Of a stretch of 64,000 nucleotides of DNA, positions 34,800 through 43,920 are shown one piece after another (within the stretch, counting starts at the first letter, position 1; every line of letters begins with the position of its first letter). The notes under the pieces were generated by a model, which did not search any database, was not told the DNA's origin, and was given only the letters and a program-made list of their open reading frames with translations. A program made the translations under genes and the position numbers. Source of the DNA: a virus; IMG/VR virus record IMGVR_UViG_3300034101_003424, positions 1 through 64,000 of that record. One strand, written 5' to 3'.

Positions 34800-36530
34800 A
34801 TGCCAAACTGGAAAAAAGTTTTAGTTAGTGGCTCAAACGCAGAGCTTAATAGATTAAATATATCTACATCTTTAACAGCAAGTGGTTTATTATATCCTGC
34901 ATCAGATGGAATTTCTGGACAAGTTTTAGGAACTGATGGTTTAGGTAATTTATCATTTAGTGATGTAACAATAGCCCAGGTGAGTACTGTGGCGGCATCT
35001 TTTGCATCTACGTCATCAATTACTGTACAGCATAATTTCAATTCTAAAAATGTAATAGTATCTGCTTATGATAATTCTGATTTTTACTTTGTTCCCGAAA
35101 CTATAAATTTACTTGATAATAATAGAGTAAAATTAACATTCTCTAACCCATCTACAGGACATGTTGTAGTGGCTAAGGGAGGTCATATAGTTAGTGCAAG
35201 TATGCAGGGAAACCAAGGACTTGTAGGCCCACAAGGATTTCAAGGACTTAGAGGTTTTCAAGGTTTTCAAGGTATTCAAGGTATTCAAGGTATTCAAGGC
35301 CCTATAAGAGAAGTTAGCGAGGTATCCACAGTATCTGCATCTTTTTCCGCTACCTCTTCCATAACAGTAACACACAATTTTAATTCAAAAAGTGTCGTTG
35401 TTTCTGCTTATGATGCTTCTGATTTTTACTTCGTACCTAACCAAATTAAATTACTAGACAATAATAGAGTAAAACTATCTTTTACTAGCCCATCAACAGG
35501 ATATGTAGTTGTAGCAAAAGGAGGACATATTGTTAGTGGTAGTTTATATATAGCCGGCCCACAAGGTCTACAAGGCACTACAGGAGCTCAAGGCTCACAA
35601 GGAAACCAAGGTATTCAAGGTATTCAAGGAACCAACGGAACAGTAGGCACACAGGGTTTTCAAGGCAATCAAGGCCCGCAGGGTAATCAAGGACCGCAAG
35701 GTAATCAAGGACCGCAAGGTAATCAGGGAATACAGGGCATACAAGGTACAGTAGGTACTCAAGGTTTCCAAGGCAATCAAGGACCACAGGGAAACCAAGG
35801 CCCAACAGGAATTCAAGGTACAGCAGGAACAAACGGAAACCAGGGTAATCAAGGCCCACAAGGTAATCAGGGAATACAGGGCATACAAGGGACAGTAGGT
35901 ACTCAAGGTTTCCAAGGCAATCAAGGACCACAGGGAAATCAAGGTATTCAAGGGACAGTAGGTACTCAAGGTTTCCAAGGCAATCAAGGACCACAGGGTA
36001 ATCAAGGCCCAACAGGAACTCAAGGTAATCAAGGAACATTCGGTATTAATGGATCATCAGGCCCTCCCGGCCCTTCCGGACCTCCCGGATCTTCCGGACC
36101 TCCCGGCCCTCCCGGACCTCCCGGATCAAGTGCAGGAATATCATCATATACAAACCCTGCTGACAACAGAGTTATAACATCTGTATCTTCAACAACTATA
36201 AATGCAGAATCTAATTTAACATTTGATGGTAGCGTATTAACAGTTACAGGAACTATAACAGAAACGTCATCAGAAAAAGTAAAAGAAAATATAGAAAAAC
36301 TGATAAATTCTTTAGATGTTGTAAAAAAGTTGCGGGGTGTTCAATATAATAAGAAAGGAAACAATATAAAGGAAATAGGTGTTATAGCAGAAGAGATAAA
36401 CGAAATACTTCCTCAAGTTGTTTCTATGGATTTAAACGGAAATCCTGCATCAGTATCTTACGGAAGATTAACAGCATTATTGATTGAAGCAATTAAGGAA
36501 TTAGATAACAAAATAAATAAATTAAAATGA
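34800..36530 (+). CDS. Long collagen-like tail fibre with S74-like tail
   Basis: 576 residues. After a WKKVLVSG-type start come two copies of the ~65-residue beta module ([20 protein letters not shown] and [20 protein letters not shown]) separated by QG-type triplets. About 200 residues of collagen-like repeat follow, dominated by [14 protein letters not shown] and [11 protein letters not shown] units, ending in a Pro-rich block with Pro in the Y position ([16 protein letters not shown]). The C-terminus ([49 protein letters not shown]) is an S74 chaperone whose cleavage motif departs from SDxRLK, so self-cleavage is uncertain. Repeats of the 18-27 base units are nearly identical at DNA level. 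Confidence 0.87.
   Translation: MPNWKKVLVSGSNAELNRLNISTSLTASGLLYPASDGISGQVLGTDGLGNLSFSDVTIAQVSTVAASFASTSSITVQHNFNSKNVIVSAYDNSDFYFVPETINLLDNNRVKLTFSNPSTGHVVVAKGGHIVSASMQGNQGLVGPQGFQGLRGFQGFQGIQGIQGIQGPIREVSEVSTVSASFSATSSITVTHNFNSKSVVVSAYDASDFYFVPNQIKLLDNNRVKLSFTSPSTGYVVVAKGGHIVSGSLYIAGPQGLQGTTGAQGSQGNQGIQGIQGTNGTVGTQGFQGNQGPQGNQGPQGNQGPQGNQGIQGIQGTVGTQGFQGNQGPQGNQGPTGIQGTAGTNGNQGNQGPQGNQGIQGIQGTVGTQGFQGNQGPQGNQGIQGTVGTQGFQGNQGPQGNQGPTGTQGNQGTFGINGSSGPPGPSGPPGSSGPPGPPGPPGSSAGISSYTNPADNRVITSVSSTTINAESNLTFDGSVLTVTGTITETSSEKVKENIEKLINSLDVVKKLRGVQYNKKGNNIKEIGVIAEEINEILPQVVSMDLNGNPASVSYGRLTALLIEAIKELDNKINKLK
35208..36125 (+). repeat. Collagen-like triplet repeat tract
   Basis: About 900 bases of in-frame Gly-X-Y coding repeats inside the 34800 fibre gene, made of re-used blocks such as GGTAATCAAGG and GGTTTCCAAGGC. 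The same blocks occur in the genes at 1, 48317 and 50828, giving many places for homologous recombination. Confidence 0.85.
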
Positions 36531-36769
36531 AAAAGTACTATCAAGTAGAGAATTATGGAAATGGGTTTATTACTCACCAAGAAAATGAAACGGCACATGT
36601 TGCAGGATATCCGGGCAATATTTGGGTGACCGAAAACACAACATGGGCTCAAAGAGTAAATGCTGTTGAAAAGACTAAAGCGGAGGCACAAGCCATTGTA
36701 GATGCTGCTGTTGCTGCTTCGTATGTCCCACCTAATAGCACAACACCTCCACCAATTGTATTACCTTAA
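36527..36769 (+). CDS. Small protein overlapping a fibre gene
   Basis: 80 residues, overlapping the fibre stop by four bases (ATGA). Sequence [18 protein letters not shown], an Ala-rich helix ([15 protein letters not shown]), and a Pro/Thr-rich tail. No family recognised. Its translational coupling to the long fibre suggests an assembly chaperone or tip protein. Confidence 0.5.
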   Translation: MKKYYQVENYGNGFITHQENETAHVAGYPGNIWVTENTTWAQRVNAVEKTKAEAQAIVDAAVAASYVPPNSTTPPPIVLP

Positions 36770-36778
36770 AAATTAAAT

Positions 36779-37462
36779 ATGAGTAAAGAGTTGCAGATTA
36801 CGGAAGATTTACGAGAGATTGTAAATGTTTTAAATGAAGAAGATGCTAATACTATTTTATCATTAAAAGATGAGTTAGTAGATAATTGGCACAAGAAACA
36901 GATTTTTAGAACAGAGACAGAAATGAGAGTATCTGTTTTAAATGACGCTAAACACCCTACAAATGCTTCTAAATATTGGCAATCAGTAAGAGAGATGTCA
37001 GCACATTTTGATGCATTGATGAATTTATCTTTTGATTTGAGAAAGAATACGGTAGAGAATTTAAGATATAATAGACAGATGGAAGAATTATTATCAGACC
37101 CTAATGCTAATAGATTTGACATCATGGAACTTGAAATTGATATTGACAGAAATTTATATGATAGGTCATGTATGTTACAGGTAGCTAAGGACAGGGTTAG
37201 AGAATTAAGTTTATGGAGTACTATTAAGAAAGAATTAGATGATAATTCTTTTGATGCAGAAAATGTAAACACTCACCAAGCAGAGTCTTTACATAGGTAT
37301 TTTGAGAATAGGGTTAAGTCTTTAAATGATTCTTCAGCTCCGGGAGAAATTATAAATGCCATGGGACCTTACTTATCTTTTAATCGTTTAAAGACAGATG
37401 ACGGTAAATTAAGAAACTTTTTGGGAGAGGTACCCGAAGATAAACAAAACAGATTACAATAG
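36779..37462 (+). CDS. Unknown helical protein before the oxygenase genes
   Basis: 227 residues, all helical and charged (LREIVNVLNEEDANTILSL, SVREMSAHFDALMNLSFD, HQAESLHRYFENRVKSL), no membrane or signal segment. No family recognised. It begins the series of tightly packed plus-strand genes that run into three oxygenases and a sulfotransferase, with gaps of three to five bases, so it may belong to that pathway. Confidence 0.5.
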   Translation: MSKELQITEDLREIVNVLNEEDANTILSLKDELVDNWHKKQIFRTETEMRVSVLNDAKHPTNASKYWQSVREMSAHFDALMNLSFDLRKNTVENLRYNRQMEELLSDPNANRFDIMELEIDIDRNLYDRSCMLQVAKDRVRELSLWSTIKKELDDNSFDAENVNTHQAESLHRYFENRVKSLNDSSAPGEIINAMGPYLSFNRLKTDDGKLRNFLGEVPEDKQNRLQ

Positions 37463-37466
37463 TTTT

Positions 37467-38051
37467 ATGACTAATTTTATCTACACTAAAAAAAATGCGT
37501 TATCAGCCAATACTTGTTATAATCTAATAAAAACTTTTGAAGGCTCTGATTTAAAACAAGCAGGTGTTCTTTATGGTCCTAACGGTATAAGCTCAGATAG
37601 CGATAAAAAATCAACAGATATAACCTTTGACCCATCCTTCCTAAAAAAAGAGGGATGGGCAATGTTGTTAGACGAGGTAATCATATCAATTCAGAATGGT
37701 GTTTCAGATTATCTAAATAGGCATTCTACCGCAATGTGTAAAATGGATCCTATTGATTTATACACTTACTTCAATATACAGAAATATGAACCTAATGAAG
37801 GATTCTATGGATGGCATTGTGAAAGAGCAGGTGTTAAACACTCGGATAGATTATTGGTTTGGATGATATATTTAAATACTGTAACGGACAGAGGAGAAAC
37901 AGAGTTCTTCTACCAGCAGCACTTTGAAGAACCAGAGAGAGGCAAGTTGGTTATTTGGCCTTCTGATTGGACTCATCTTCATCGAGGCGTTCCTTCACCA
38001 ACACAAACAAAGTATATTTTAACGGGATGGTTCACTCATAAAAATGTATAA
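37467..38051 (+). CDS. 2OG-Fe(II) oxygenase, prolyl-4-hydroxylase-like
   Basis: 194 residues, the size of a minimal double-stranded beta-helix oxygenase. The iron-binding part is YEPNEGFYGWHCER, with H117 and E119 (HxE rather than the usual HxD), the distal His in HLHRGVPS (H172) and the 2-oxoglutarate-binding basic residue in TQTKYILTGWF (K182). The conserved WMIYLNTVTDRGETEF and GKLVIWPSDW segments are typical of the P4H-type family. It would hydroxylate a protein side chain (proline or lysine) or a small molecule using oxygen and 2-oxoglutarate. Context: next to two more oxygenases and close to collagen-like fibres. Confidence 0.85.
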   Translation: MTNFIYTKKNALSANTCYNLIKTFEGSDLKQAGVLYGPNGISSDSDKKSTDITFDPSFLKKEGWAMLLDEVIISIQNGVSDYLNRHSTAMCKMDPIDLYTYFNIQKYEPNEGFYGWHCERAGVKHSDRLLVWMIYLNTVTDRGETEFFYQQHFEEPERGKLVIWPSDWTHLHRGVPSPTQTKYILTGWFTHKNV

Positions 38052-38054
38052 GTT

Positions 38055-38651
38055 ATGGAATTTTCAGTACACGAAGAAACATGGTTTTCAACACCGGTTT
38101 GGGAATCAGAAGTTAAAAATATAAACAATGAAGAAATTAAAGATTATTGTTTGTATTTAAAAGCCAATACTAAAGGTGTAAATATTTCGAATAGAGGTGG
38201 ATGGCATAGTAGTGAAATATTATTACCAATGCCTCAAGATTTAAGAAATTTATTTAGCAATCTTGAAATCTTTGTTAACCAGAATTGTTTTAAACATATT
38301 GGAGTTCCTAATTTAAAGTTTGGTAATTTTTGGGTAAATATAAATACACCTAACTCTTATAACCTTGCACACGACCATCAAAACAGTGTATTATCAGGAG
38401 TGTATTATGTTTCTGTACCTTACGATAATATGGGTGATTTAGTTTTACATAGAGGAGATACAGCAGAATATTTTCTAAAATCAGATGTAGAGAGAATTGG
38501 TACAAAAACAAACTCTTTTGTAGCAGTAAAAAAACCTATAGAATCTGTTTTTTATATATTTCCATCATGGGTTAAGCATCATGTGGAATCGAATAATTCG
38601 CAGGGAGATAGAATATCAATAGCATTTAATTTCATCGCAGAGAATAAATAA
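38055..38651 (+). CDS. 2OG-Fe(II) oxygenase of the TIGR02466/PF13759 type
   Basis: 198 residues. The family pattern is complete: opening TWFSTPVWESEV, FWVNINTPNSYNLAHDHQN with H106 and H108 of the metal site, SGVYYVSVP, LVLHRG, the distal metal His in FPSWVKHHVES, and the 2-oxoglutarate-binding Arg in GDRISIAFNF. Members of this family are frequent in marine and T4-like phages, with mostly unknown substrates. It is four bases behind the P4H-like gene and followed by a paralogue, so the three form one unit. Confidence 0.87.
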   Translation: MEFSVHEETWFSTPVWESEVKNINNEEIKDYCLYLKANTKGVNISNRGGWHSSEILLPMPQDLRNLFSNLEIFVNQNCFKHIGVPNLKFGNFWVNINTPNSYNLAHDHQNSVLSGVYYVSVPYDNMGDLVLHRGDTAEYFLKSDVERIGTKTNSFVAVKKPIESVFYIFPSWVKHHVESNNSQGDRISIAFNFIAENK

Positions 38652-38655
38652 AGTT

Positions 38656-39294
38656 ATGAATGCACAAGTTTATCCCATATTTCCAACACCTCTATATGTT
38701 GCAAATTATGATAAAGATTTAAAAGATGTAATAGATTATTTTGACAGTTCAGAAATGCAAGATACTAAAGCAGGGTATGGAATGATATCTACTAATAGTT
38801 ACATTTTAGATAATCCTATATGCAATGAATTAAATACATTTCTTATGTCATGTTTTGAAGATTTTGCAACAAACATTATGAGATATAGATTTAAAGAATT
38901 AGGATTTGCACAATCATGGTTAACGTATAAGAATCCCAACCAAATTCATAAAGCACATACTCATCCAAATACAATATTGGCGGGAGTATTCTACTATGAC
39001 GCACATGAGGATGATGCTGCTATATGTTTTTCAAAAGATGTTAAATCATTTAATAGGTCATACTTTGAACCATCTTTACATGACGATTATCAAAATCATG
39101 TATTTTCACAAGAAGAGATTTACTACATGCCAAAGAAAAATGATTTCCTCATATTTCCATCATGGTTGACACATGGAGTACCTCCGAATAGAACAAACCG
39201 AGTGAGAAAAGCATTAGGAGTAAACGCATTAACGAAAGGAACATTAGGAGATAAAGAAACCATATCTGAAATAATTTTTGGAAGATACTCATGA
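38656..39294 (+). CDS. Second PF13759-type 2OG-Fe(II) oxygenase
   Basis: 212 residues, paralogous to the gene before it: start IFPTPLYVANYDKD, metal site AHTHPNTILAGVFYY (H101, H103), distal His in FPSWLTHGVPPN (H173) and the Arg of RVRKALGVN. Compared with its neighbour it has a longer insert between the two metal motifs. The stop overlaps the start of the sulfotransferase gene by four bases, so hydroxylation and sulfation may be steps on the same target. Confidence 0.85.
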   Translation: MNAQVYPIFPTPLYVANYDKDLKDVIDYFDSSEMQDTKAGYGMISTNSYILDNPICNELNTFLMSCFEDFATNIMRYRFKELGFAQSWLTYKNPNQIHKAHTHPNTILAGVFYYDAHEDDAAICFSKDVKSFNRSYFEPSLHDDYQNHVFSQEEIYYMPKKNDFLIFPSWLTHGVPPNRTNRVRKALGVNALTKGTLGDKETISEIIFGRYS

Positions 39295-40109
39295 AACAAA
39301 AGATATTTTTTAATTCCACATTACCTAGAAGTGGAAGTACATTATTACAAAATATAATGGGACAAAATCCTGAATTCTTTGTAACACCGACATCAGGTCT
39401 AATTGATTTGATGCTAGGAGCAAGAATAGGATACAATCAAAACTATGAATCTAAGGCAGGTGATACAGAAATGTGGAGAGAAGGATTCTATAAATTTTGC
39501 GGGGAAGGAATAAAAGCATATATAGCATCACAGACATCAAAACAATATTACTTAGATAAGAATAGAGTCTGGGCATTCTACTATAACCTATTATCAAACA
39601 TGGTAGAAAAACCAAAAGTATTATACATGGTTAGAGATTTACCATCCATATTTGCATCCATGGAAAAGAAGTTTAGAATGAATCCTGACAAAGATGATGG
39701 TACTATGGATAATGTAAAGATGAAAGGAACTACAACACATAAGAGAGTTGAATTATGGGCTCAATCACATCCTGTAGGTTATTCATTAGAAAAATTGTAT
39801 CAGACTTTGTTGGATGGTACAGCTTCCAACTTTTTATTTATTAGATATGAAGATTTGTGTAGTAATCCTGATAATGTAATGAAAAGCATCTATCAATATT
39901 TAGAGTTAGATGAATTTAAACATGATTTCCAACATATAAGTCAAGTCACCACCGAAAATGATGCAATACATGGAATATATGGAGACCATGTGATAAGACC
40001 ATATTTACAAATGTTGCCAAATGATTCAAAAGAGATATTAGGATTACATACCGTAGATTTGATTAAAGAGAATTATAAATGGTATTATGATTTCTTTGGG
40101 TATAAATAA
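39291..40109 (+). CDS. Sulfotransferase
   Basis: 272 residues. The 5'-phosphosulfate loop for PAPS is LPRSGSTLLQN at 11-21 and the 3'-phosphate site is in MVRDLPSIFASMEKKF near 105-120. Later blocks RYEDLCSNPDNVMKSIYQYL and GIYGDHV are typical of sulfotransferase-3 type enzymes. It would move a sulfo group from PAPS to a hydroxyl on a glycan or protein. It overlaps the oxygenase gene upstream by four bases and ends the modification-enzyme block before the propeller genes. Confidence 0.87.
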   Translation: MKQKIFFNSTLPRSGSTLLQNIMGQNPEFFVTPTSGLIDLMLGARIGYNQNYESKAGDTEMWREGFYKFCGEGIKAYIASQTSKQYYLDKNRVWAFYYNLLSNMVEKPKVLYMVRDLPSIFASMEKKFRMNPDKDDGTMDNVKMKGTTTHKRVELWAQSHPVGYSLEKLYQTLLDGTASNFLFIRYEDLCSNPDNVMKSIYQYLELDEFKHDFQHISQVTTENDAIHGIYGDHVIRPYLQMLPNDSKEILGLHTVDLIKENYKWYYDFFGYK

Positions 40110-40122
40110 AGTTGGGAGAGGA

Positions 40123-40130
40123 TATTTATA
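40123..40130 (+). promoter_or_regulatory. Candidate late promoter element TATTTATA
   Basis: GATATTTATAATAAAATAAT, 10 bases before the ATG at 40141, between the sulfotransferase and the first propeller gene. Confidence 0.55.
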
Positions 40131-40140
40131 ATAAAATAAT

Positions 40141-41091
40141 ATGGCAAAATTACAGAGTACAGAGATAGTAGGTGTTGCAAATAGACCTGCAACAATATGT
40201 TCAAATACAATGTGCATTTGGTTTGACACAACTAATTTAAAAACGGTTATTTCGTATGTTCTTGGTACATCTTGGTCAGCAGGTGGTGCAATGATAACTG
40301 CAAGACTAAGTTTAGCAGGTGCAGGGTCACAAAACGAAGGACTTGCATTTGCGGGTTATGGAGGAACTAATTGCACAGAAGAATACAATGGTACATCTTG
40401 GTCAGTAGGTGGTACTTTGGCAATAGGAAGATACCCTTTGGGTAGTGCAGGTACACAGAATGCAGGACTTGCTTTTGGTGGGAATCCATTTGGTATGTGT
40501 ACAGAAGAATATAATGGCACAAGTTGGGCAGCAGGTGGTGCTTTAATAAGAAGTAGGCAATTATTAGCAGGAGCAGGAACGCAAAATGTAGGACTTGGAT
40601 TCGGAGGTTACCCCGATACTGCTTCAGTGTGTACAGAAGAATACAATGGCACATCTTGGGCAGCAGGTGGTGCACTTATAACAGGTAGAAATTCATTAGC
40701 AGGGGCAGGAACACAAAATGAAGGACTTGCTATAGGAGGGTACGCAGTAGGTTTTATTAGAGTATCTTGTACAGAAGAATACAACGGCACATCTTGGTCA
40801 GCAGGAGGTGCTTTAATAACTGCAAGAAAATCATTAGCAGGAGCAGGAACACAAAATGTAGGACTTGCCTTTGGGGGAACTACAGCTTCCCTTGTATCAT
40901 GCACAGAAGAATACAATGGCACATCTTGGTCAGCAGGAGTTCCGTTAATAACAGCAAGAGATAGATTAGCAGGAGCAGGAACACAGAATGAAGGACTTGC
41001 TATGGGTGGAGTAAACGGCCCTTCGATAGTTTCATGTACAGAAGAATATAATAAACCATTAACATCAGTAGTAGTAGATTCAATACAATAA
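40141..41091 (+). CDS. Six-repeat propeller protein 1 (putative receptor-binding protein)
   Basis: 316 residues. A ~43-residue head (ANRPATICSNTMCIWFDTT) is followed by exactly six repeats of about 45 residues with consensus SWSAGGALITARxxLAG, AGTQNxGLAxGG, a short variable loop, then CTEEYNGT. The repeat opens with half a unit and the last CTEEYN closes the ring, as in kelch-like beta-propellers. The repeat type is common in marine phages, and I infer a six-bladed propeller that binds a host surface glycan. Variation clusters in the loop between GG and CTEEYN and in the residues after ITAR. First of three tandem paralogues. Confidence 0.8.
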   Translation: MAKLQSTEIVGVANRPATICSNTMCIWFDTTNLKTVISYVLGTSWSAGGAMITARLSLAGAGSQNEGLAFAGYGGTNCTEEYNGTSWSVGGTLAIGRYPLGSAGTQNAGLAFGGNPFGMCTEEYNGTSWAAGGALIRSRQLLAGAGTQNVGLGFGGYPDTASVCTEEYNGTSWAAGGALITGRNSLAGAGTQNEGLAIGGYAVGFIRVSCTEEYNGTSWSAGGALITARKSLAGAGTQNVGLAFGGTTASLVSCTEEYNGTSWSAGVPLITARDRLAGAGTQNEGLAMGGVNGPSIVSCTEEYNKPLTSVVVDSIQ

Positions 41092-43000
41092 TATGGCAAA
41101 ATTACAAAGCACAGAGATAGTAGGTGTTGCAAATAGACCTGCAACAATATGTTCCAATAGTGTTTGTATTTGGTTTGATACGACTAATACTAAAATAGTT
41201 TATTCATATTGTGGGTATAGTGGTGCAGGTGTCTGGTCAGCAGGGGGTGCTTTGATAACGGCACGAAGATATTTAGCAGGTGCAGGGTCACAAAACGAAG
41301 GACTTGCAGCAGGAGGTTTTACAACTGTAGTGGTATCATGTACAGAAGAATACAATGGTACATCTTGGTCAGCAGGGGGTGCATTGATAGTAGCTAACTA
41401 TGCACATGAAAGTGTTGGTACACAAAATATAGGTCTTGTAATTGGTGGTTATAACGGAAGTATTAATTTAGCTTGTACCGAAGAATACAATGGCACATCT
41501 TGGTCAGTAGGGGGTGCGTTGATAACTGCAAGAAGGGCATCTGCAAGTGGAGGTGTACAAAATGAAGCCTTTGCCGCAGGAGGTCTTACAAGTGTTGGTG
41601 TATCTAATACAGAGGAATATAATGGGACATCTTGGTCAGCAGGAGGAGCATTGATAACAGCAAGATATGTTTTAGCAGGAGCAGGAACGCAAAATGTAGG
41701 ATTAGCTATGGGAGGTTTTACAAATGTGAATGTATCTTGTACGGAGGAATATAATGGTACATCTTGGTCAGCGGGAGGTGCAGTAATAGTAGCAAGGTCA
41801 AATTTAGCAGGAGCAGGTACGCAGAATGAAGCATTAGTTATGGCAGGTGAAATACCCGCAGCATCAAGTTGTACAGAAGAATATAATGGTACAAGTTGGT
41901 CAGTAGGTGGTGTTTTAATAACGGTAAGGACACATATACCTGCAAGTGGAGGTTCTCAGGGAGCTGCATTTTTAGCAGGTGGATGGACAGGAGCTGTTAC
42001 ATCTTGCACCGAAGAATACAATAAACCATTAGCAATAATAGACTGTATTAAATAGAATATACAATATGGCAAAATTACAGAGTAGTGAAGTTGTTGGAGT
42101 TGCAAATAGACCTGCAACAATATGTGTAAATACTGTTTGTTTATGGTTTGATACAACTACTCAAAAACCAATGGCATCTTATTGTGCAAGGAGTGGTGCA
42201 GGAGCTTGGTCAGCAGGAGGTGCGCTGATAACAGCAAGATTTTATTTAGCAGGAGCAGGAACACAAAATGCAGGACTTGTGGTTGGAGGGTATACAAATG
42301 CAAGTGTAGCAAATACAGAAGAATATAATGGTACGTCTTGGTCAGCAGGTGGTGCAATTATAACAGGTAGATATGATTTAGCAGGAGCAGGAACACAAAA
42401 TGAAGGACTTGCTATAGGAGGTTATACAAATGTATCTTTGTCTTGTACAGAAGAGTATAATGGAACATCGTGGACAACAGGAGGTGCTTTAATAACAGCA
42501 AGATGGGGATTAAGAGGTGCAGGTGAGCAGAATTCAGGACTTGTAACAGGCGGTTTTACGAATGTAACTGTTTCATGTACCGAAGAATATAATGGCACAT
42601 CTTGGTCAACAGGAGGTGTAATGATAGTAGGCAGACGCCCATCAATGTCAGCAGGATTTCAGAATGTAGGACTTGCAGCAGGAGGTTTTACGAATGTAAA
42701 TGTTTCATGTACCGAAGAATATAATGGCACATCTTGGTCAACAGGAGGTGTAATGATAATTGCACGATGTTATTCATCAGGAGCAGGAACACAAAATGAA
42801 GCCTTTGTTGCAGGAGGTTATACAAATGTATGTGTGTCTTGTACAGAAGAGTATAATGGAACATCGTGGACAACAGGAGGTGCTTTAATAACAGCAAGGC
42901 ATACTTTAGCAGGAGCAGGTACACAAGGGGCAGGACTTGTAATGGGAGGTTATATAATTTCTTGCACAGAAGAATACCTAAAATCATCATACACAATAGT
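40270..43000 (+). repeat. Array of 18 near-identical propeller-blade repeats
   Basis: Three genes with six blades each. The DNA of the block coding for EEYNGTSWSAGGALITAR is nearly the same in most copies (for example AATGGCACATCTTGGTCAGC), while the loops between differ. Identity at DNA level, not only protein level, points to recent duplication or gene conversion. Confidence 0.8.
41093..42055 (+). CDS. Six-repeat propeller protein 2
   Basis: 320 residues, starting two bases after the previous stop, with the same head (STEIVGVANRPATICSN) and six blades. Blade loops differ from gene 1 (for example TTVVVSC and YNGSINLAC). Residues between blades 3 and 6 contain small departures (ASGGVQNEAFAAGG), showing drift among copies. 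Same inference as for gene 1: a six-bladed propeller on the virion surface. Three such genes in a row suggest either a heteromeric tip or a reservoir of alternative receptor-binding proteins. Confidence 0.78.
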   Translation: MAKLQSTEIVGVANRPATICSNSVCIWFDTTNTKIVYSYCGYSGAGVWSAGGALITARRYLAGAGSQNEGLAAGGFTTVVVSCTEEYNGTSWSAGGALIVANYAHESVGTQNIGLVIGGYNGSINLACTEEYNGTSWSVGGALITARRASASGGVQNEAFAAGGLTSVGVSNTEEYNGTSWSAGGALITARYVLAGAGTQNVGLAMGGFTNVNVSCTEEYNGTSWSAGGAVIVARSNLAGAGTQNEALVMAGEIPAASSCTEEYNGTSWSVGGVLITVRTHIPASGGSQGAAFLAGGWTGAVTSCTEEYNKPLAIIDCIK

Positions 43001-43016
43001 AAATTGTATCTTATAA
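42066..43016 (+). CDS. Six-repeat propeller protein 3
   Basis: 316 residues, third of the tandem set, ten bases after the second. Head SSEVVGVANRPATICVN, then six blades; two of them use TSWTTGGALITAR and two TSWSTGGVMI in place of TSWSAGG. Two loops are identical (FTNVNVSC and FTNVTVSC), consistent with blade duplication inside the gene. Same proposed fold and role as its neighbours. Confidence 0.78.
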   Translation: MAKLQSSEVVGVANRPATICVNTVCLWFDTTTQKPMASYCARSGAGAWSAGGALITARFYLAGAGTQNAGLVVGGYTNASVANTEEYNGTSWSAGGAIITGRYDLAGAGTQNEGLAIGGYTNVSLSCTEEYNGTSWTTGGALITARWGLRGAGEQNSGLVTGGFTNVTVSCTEEYNGTSWSTGGVMIVGRRPSMSAGFQNVGLAAGGFTNVNVSCTEEYNGTSWSTGGVMIIARCYSSGAGTQNEAFVAGGYTNVCVSCTEEYNGTSWTTGGALITARHTLAGAGTQGAGLVMGGYIISCTEEYLKSSYTIVNCIL

Positions 43017-43044
43017 TTTACATATAACAAAAAATAGTTTTAAT

Positions 43045-43920
43045 ATGAATAAATACGTTATTTGGCACATTCAAGGAGGTTTAGGAAAAAATGTGGCAGC
43101 AACAGGATTACCAAAGACAATAAAAGAAGTATATAGTGACAGACAACTTATAATGGTTGTGTCATATCCCGAAGTTTTCCTAAACAATCCTTATGTTGAT
43201 AGGGTATATCCGTTAGGTAATTGCCCCTACTTTTACGAGGATTTTATAGAGAATAAGGATACCCTTGTTTTTAGGCATGAACCTTACAATCAAACAGGAC
43301 ATATTTTAAAGCATAAGCATTTAATTAATAATTGGTGTGACTTACTTGGAATAGAATACAGCAATCAAACCCCTCAATTATACCCCAACTACTCAGAGAA
43401 GATAAATGCGAAGAAATGGTTTAGAGATAAGCCTGTCGTAGTATTACAAACATCAGGTGGAGAGTTAGAATCAAAAAATGTATATTCATGGTGTAGAGAT
43501 ATGCCACAAGATATAGCACAGTTAATTGTAGATAAATATAAAGATTCATTTCATATATTTCATGTATCAAGGCAAGGAGGATATGTTTTAAATAATGTAG
43601 AAAGAATTGATACTAAATTATCTAACATGGAATTATTTAGCATGTTAACTGTATCATCTAAGAGATTTTTAATTGATTCATCTTTGCAACATGCAGCGGT
43701 AGCCATTAATTTACCATCTGTTGTATTTTGGATTGGGACATCTCCGCAAGTTTTTGGTTACGATATGCATACGAATATTGTGGCGAAGCAGATTAATAAT
43801 AAGAATCATTTAATTGGCTCTTACCTATTTGACTTTCAGTTTGATTACAATGTGCATGAATGTCCGTACAGTACCTTAGAGGAAATGTTTGATATAAATG
43901 ATGTAATAAATAAGATATAA
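43045..43920 (+). CDS. GT-B glycosyltransferase, family 9-like
   Basis: 291 residues. The start YVIWHIQGGLGKNVAATGLP has the Gly-rich nucleotide-sugar turn of GT-B enzymes, and the second half has SKRFLIDSSLQHAAVAINLP followed by SVVFWIGTSP, the usual place of the acceptor-facing His and nucleotide-binding loop in heptosyltransferase-like (GT9) proteins. It probably adds a sugar from a nucleotide donor to a glycan or glycoprotein. It starts a run of five sugar-transfer and oxygenase genes with almost no gaps. Confidence 0.72.
   Translation: MNKYVIWHIQGGLGKNVAATGLPKTIKEVYSDRQLIMVVSYPEVFLNNPYVDRVYPLGNCPYFYEDFIENKDTLVFRHEPYNQTGHILKHKHLINNWCDLLGIEYSNQTPQLYPNYSEKINAKKWFRDKPVVVLQTSGGELESKNVYSWCRDMPQDIAQLIVDKYKDSFHIFHVSRQGGYVLNNVERIDTKLSNMELFSMLTVSSKRFLIDSSLQHAAVAINLPSVVFWIGTSPQVFGYDMHTNIVAKQINNKNHLIGSYLFDFQFDYNVHECPYSTLEEMFDINDVINKI

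Noticed and set aside
35578-36039. Minus-strand open frames with Leu-rich sequence across the collagen tract
   Set aside because: Shadows of the periodic Gly-X-Y repeats; similar shadows occur at 51284-51716 and 48957-49817.
40608-41147. Minus-strand open frames opposite the propeller repeats
   Set aside because: Antisense of the blades (repeated QDVPLYSSVH); the sense frame has consistent blades and starts.
40270-43000. Possible CRISPR array
   Set aside because: The repeats are in-frame protein blades of ~140 bases with coding sequence between; there are no short direct repeats with unique spacers and no cas genes.
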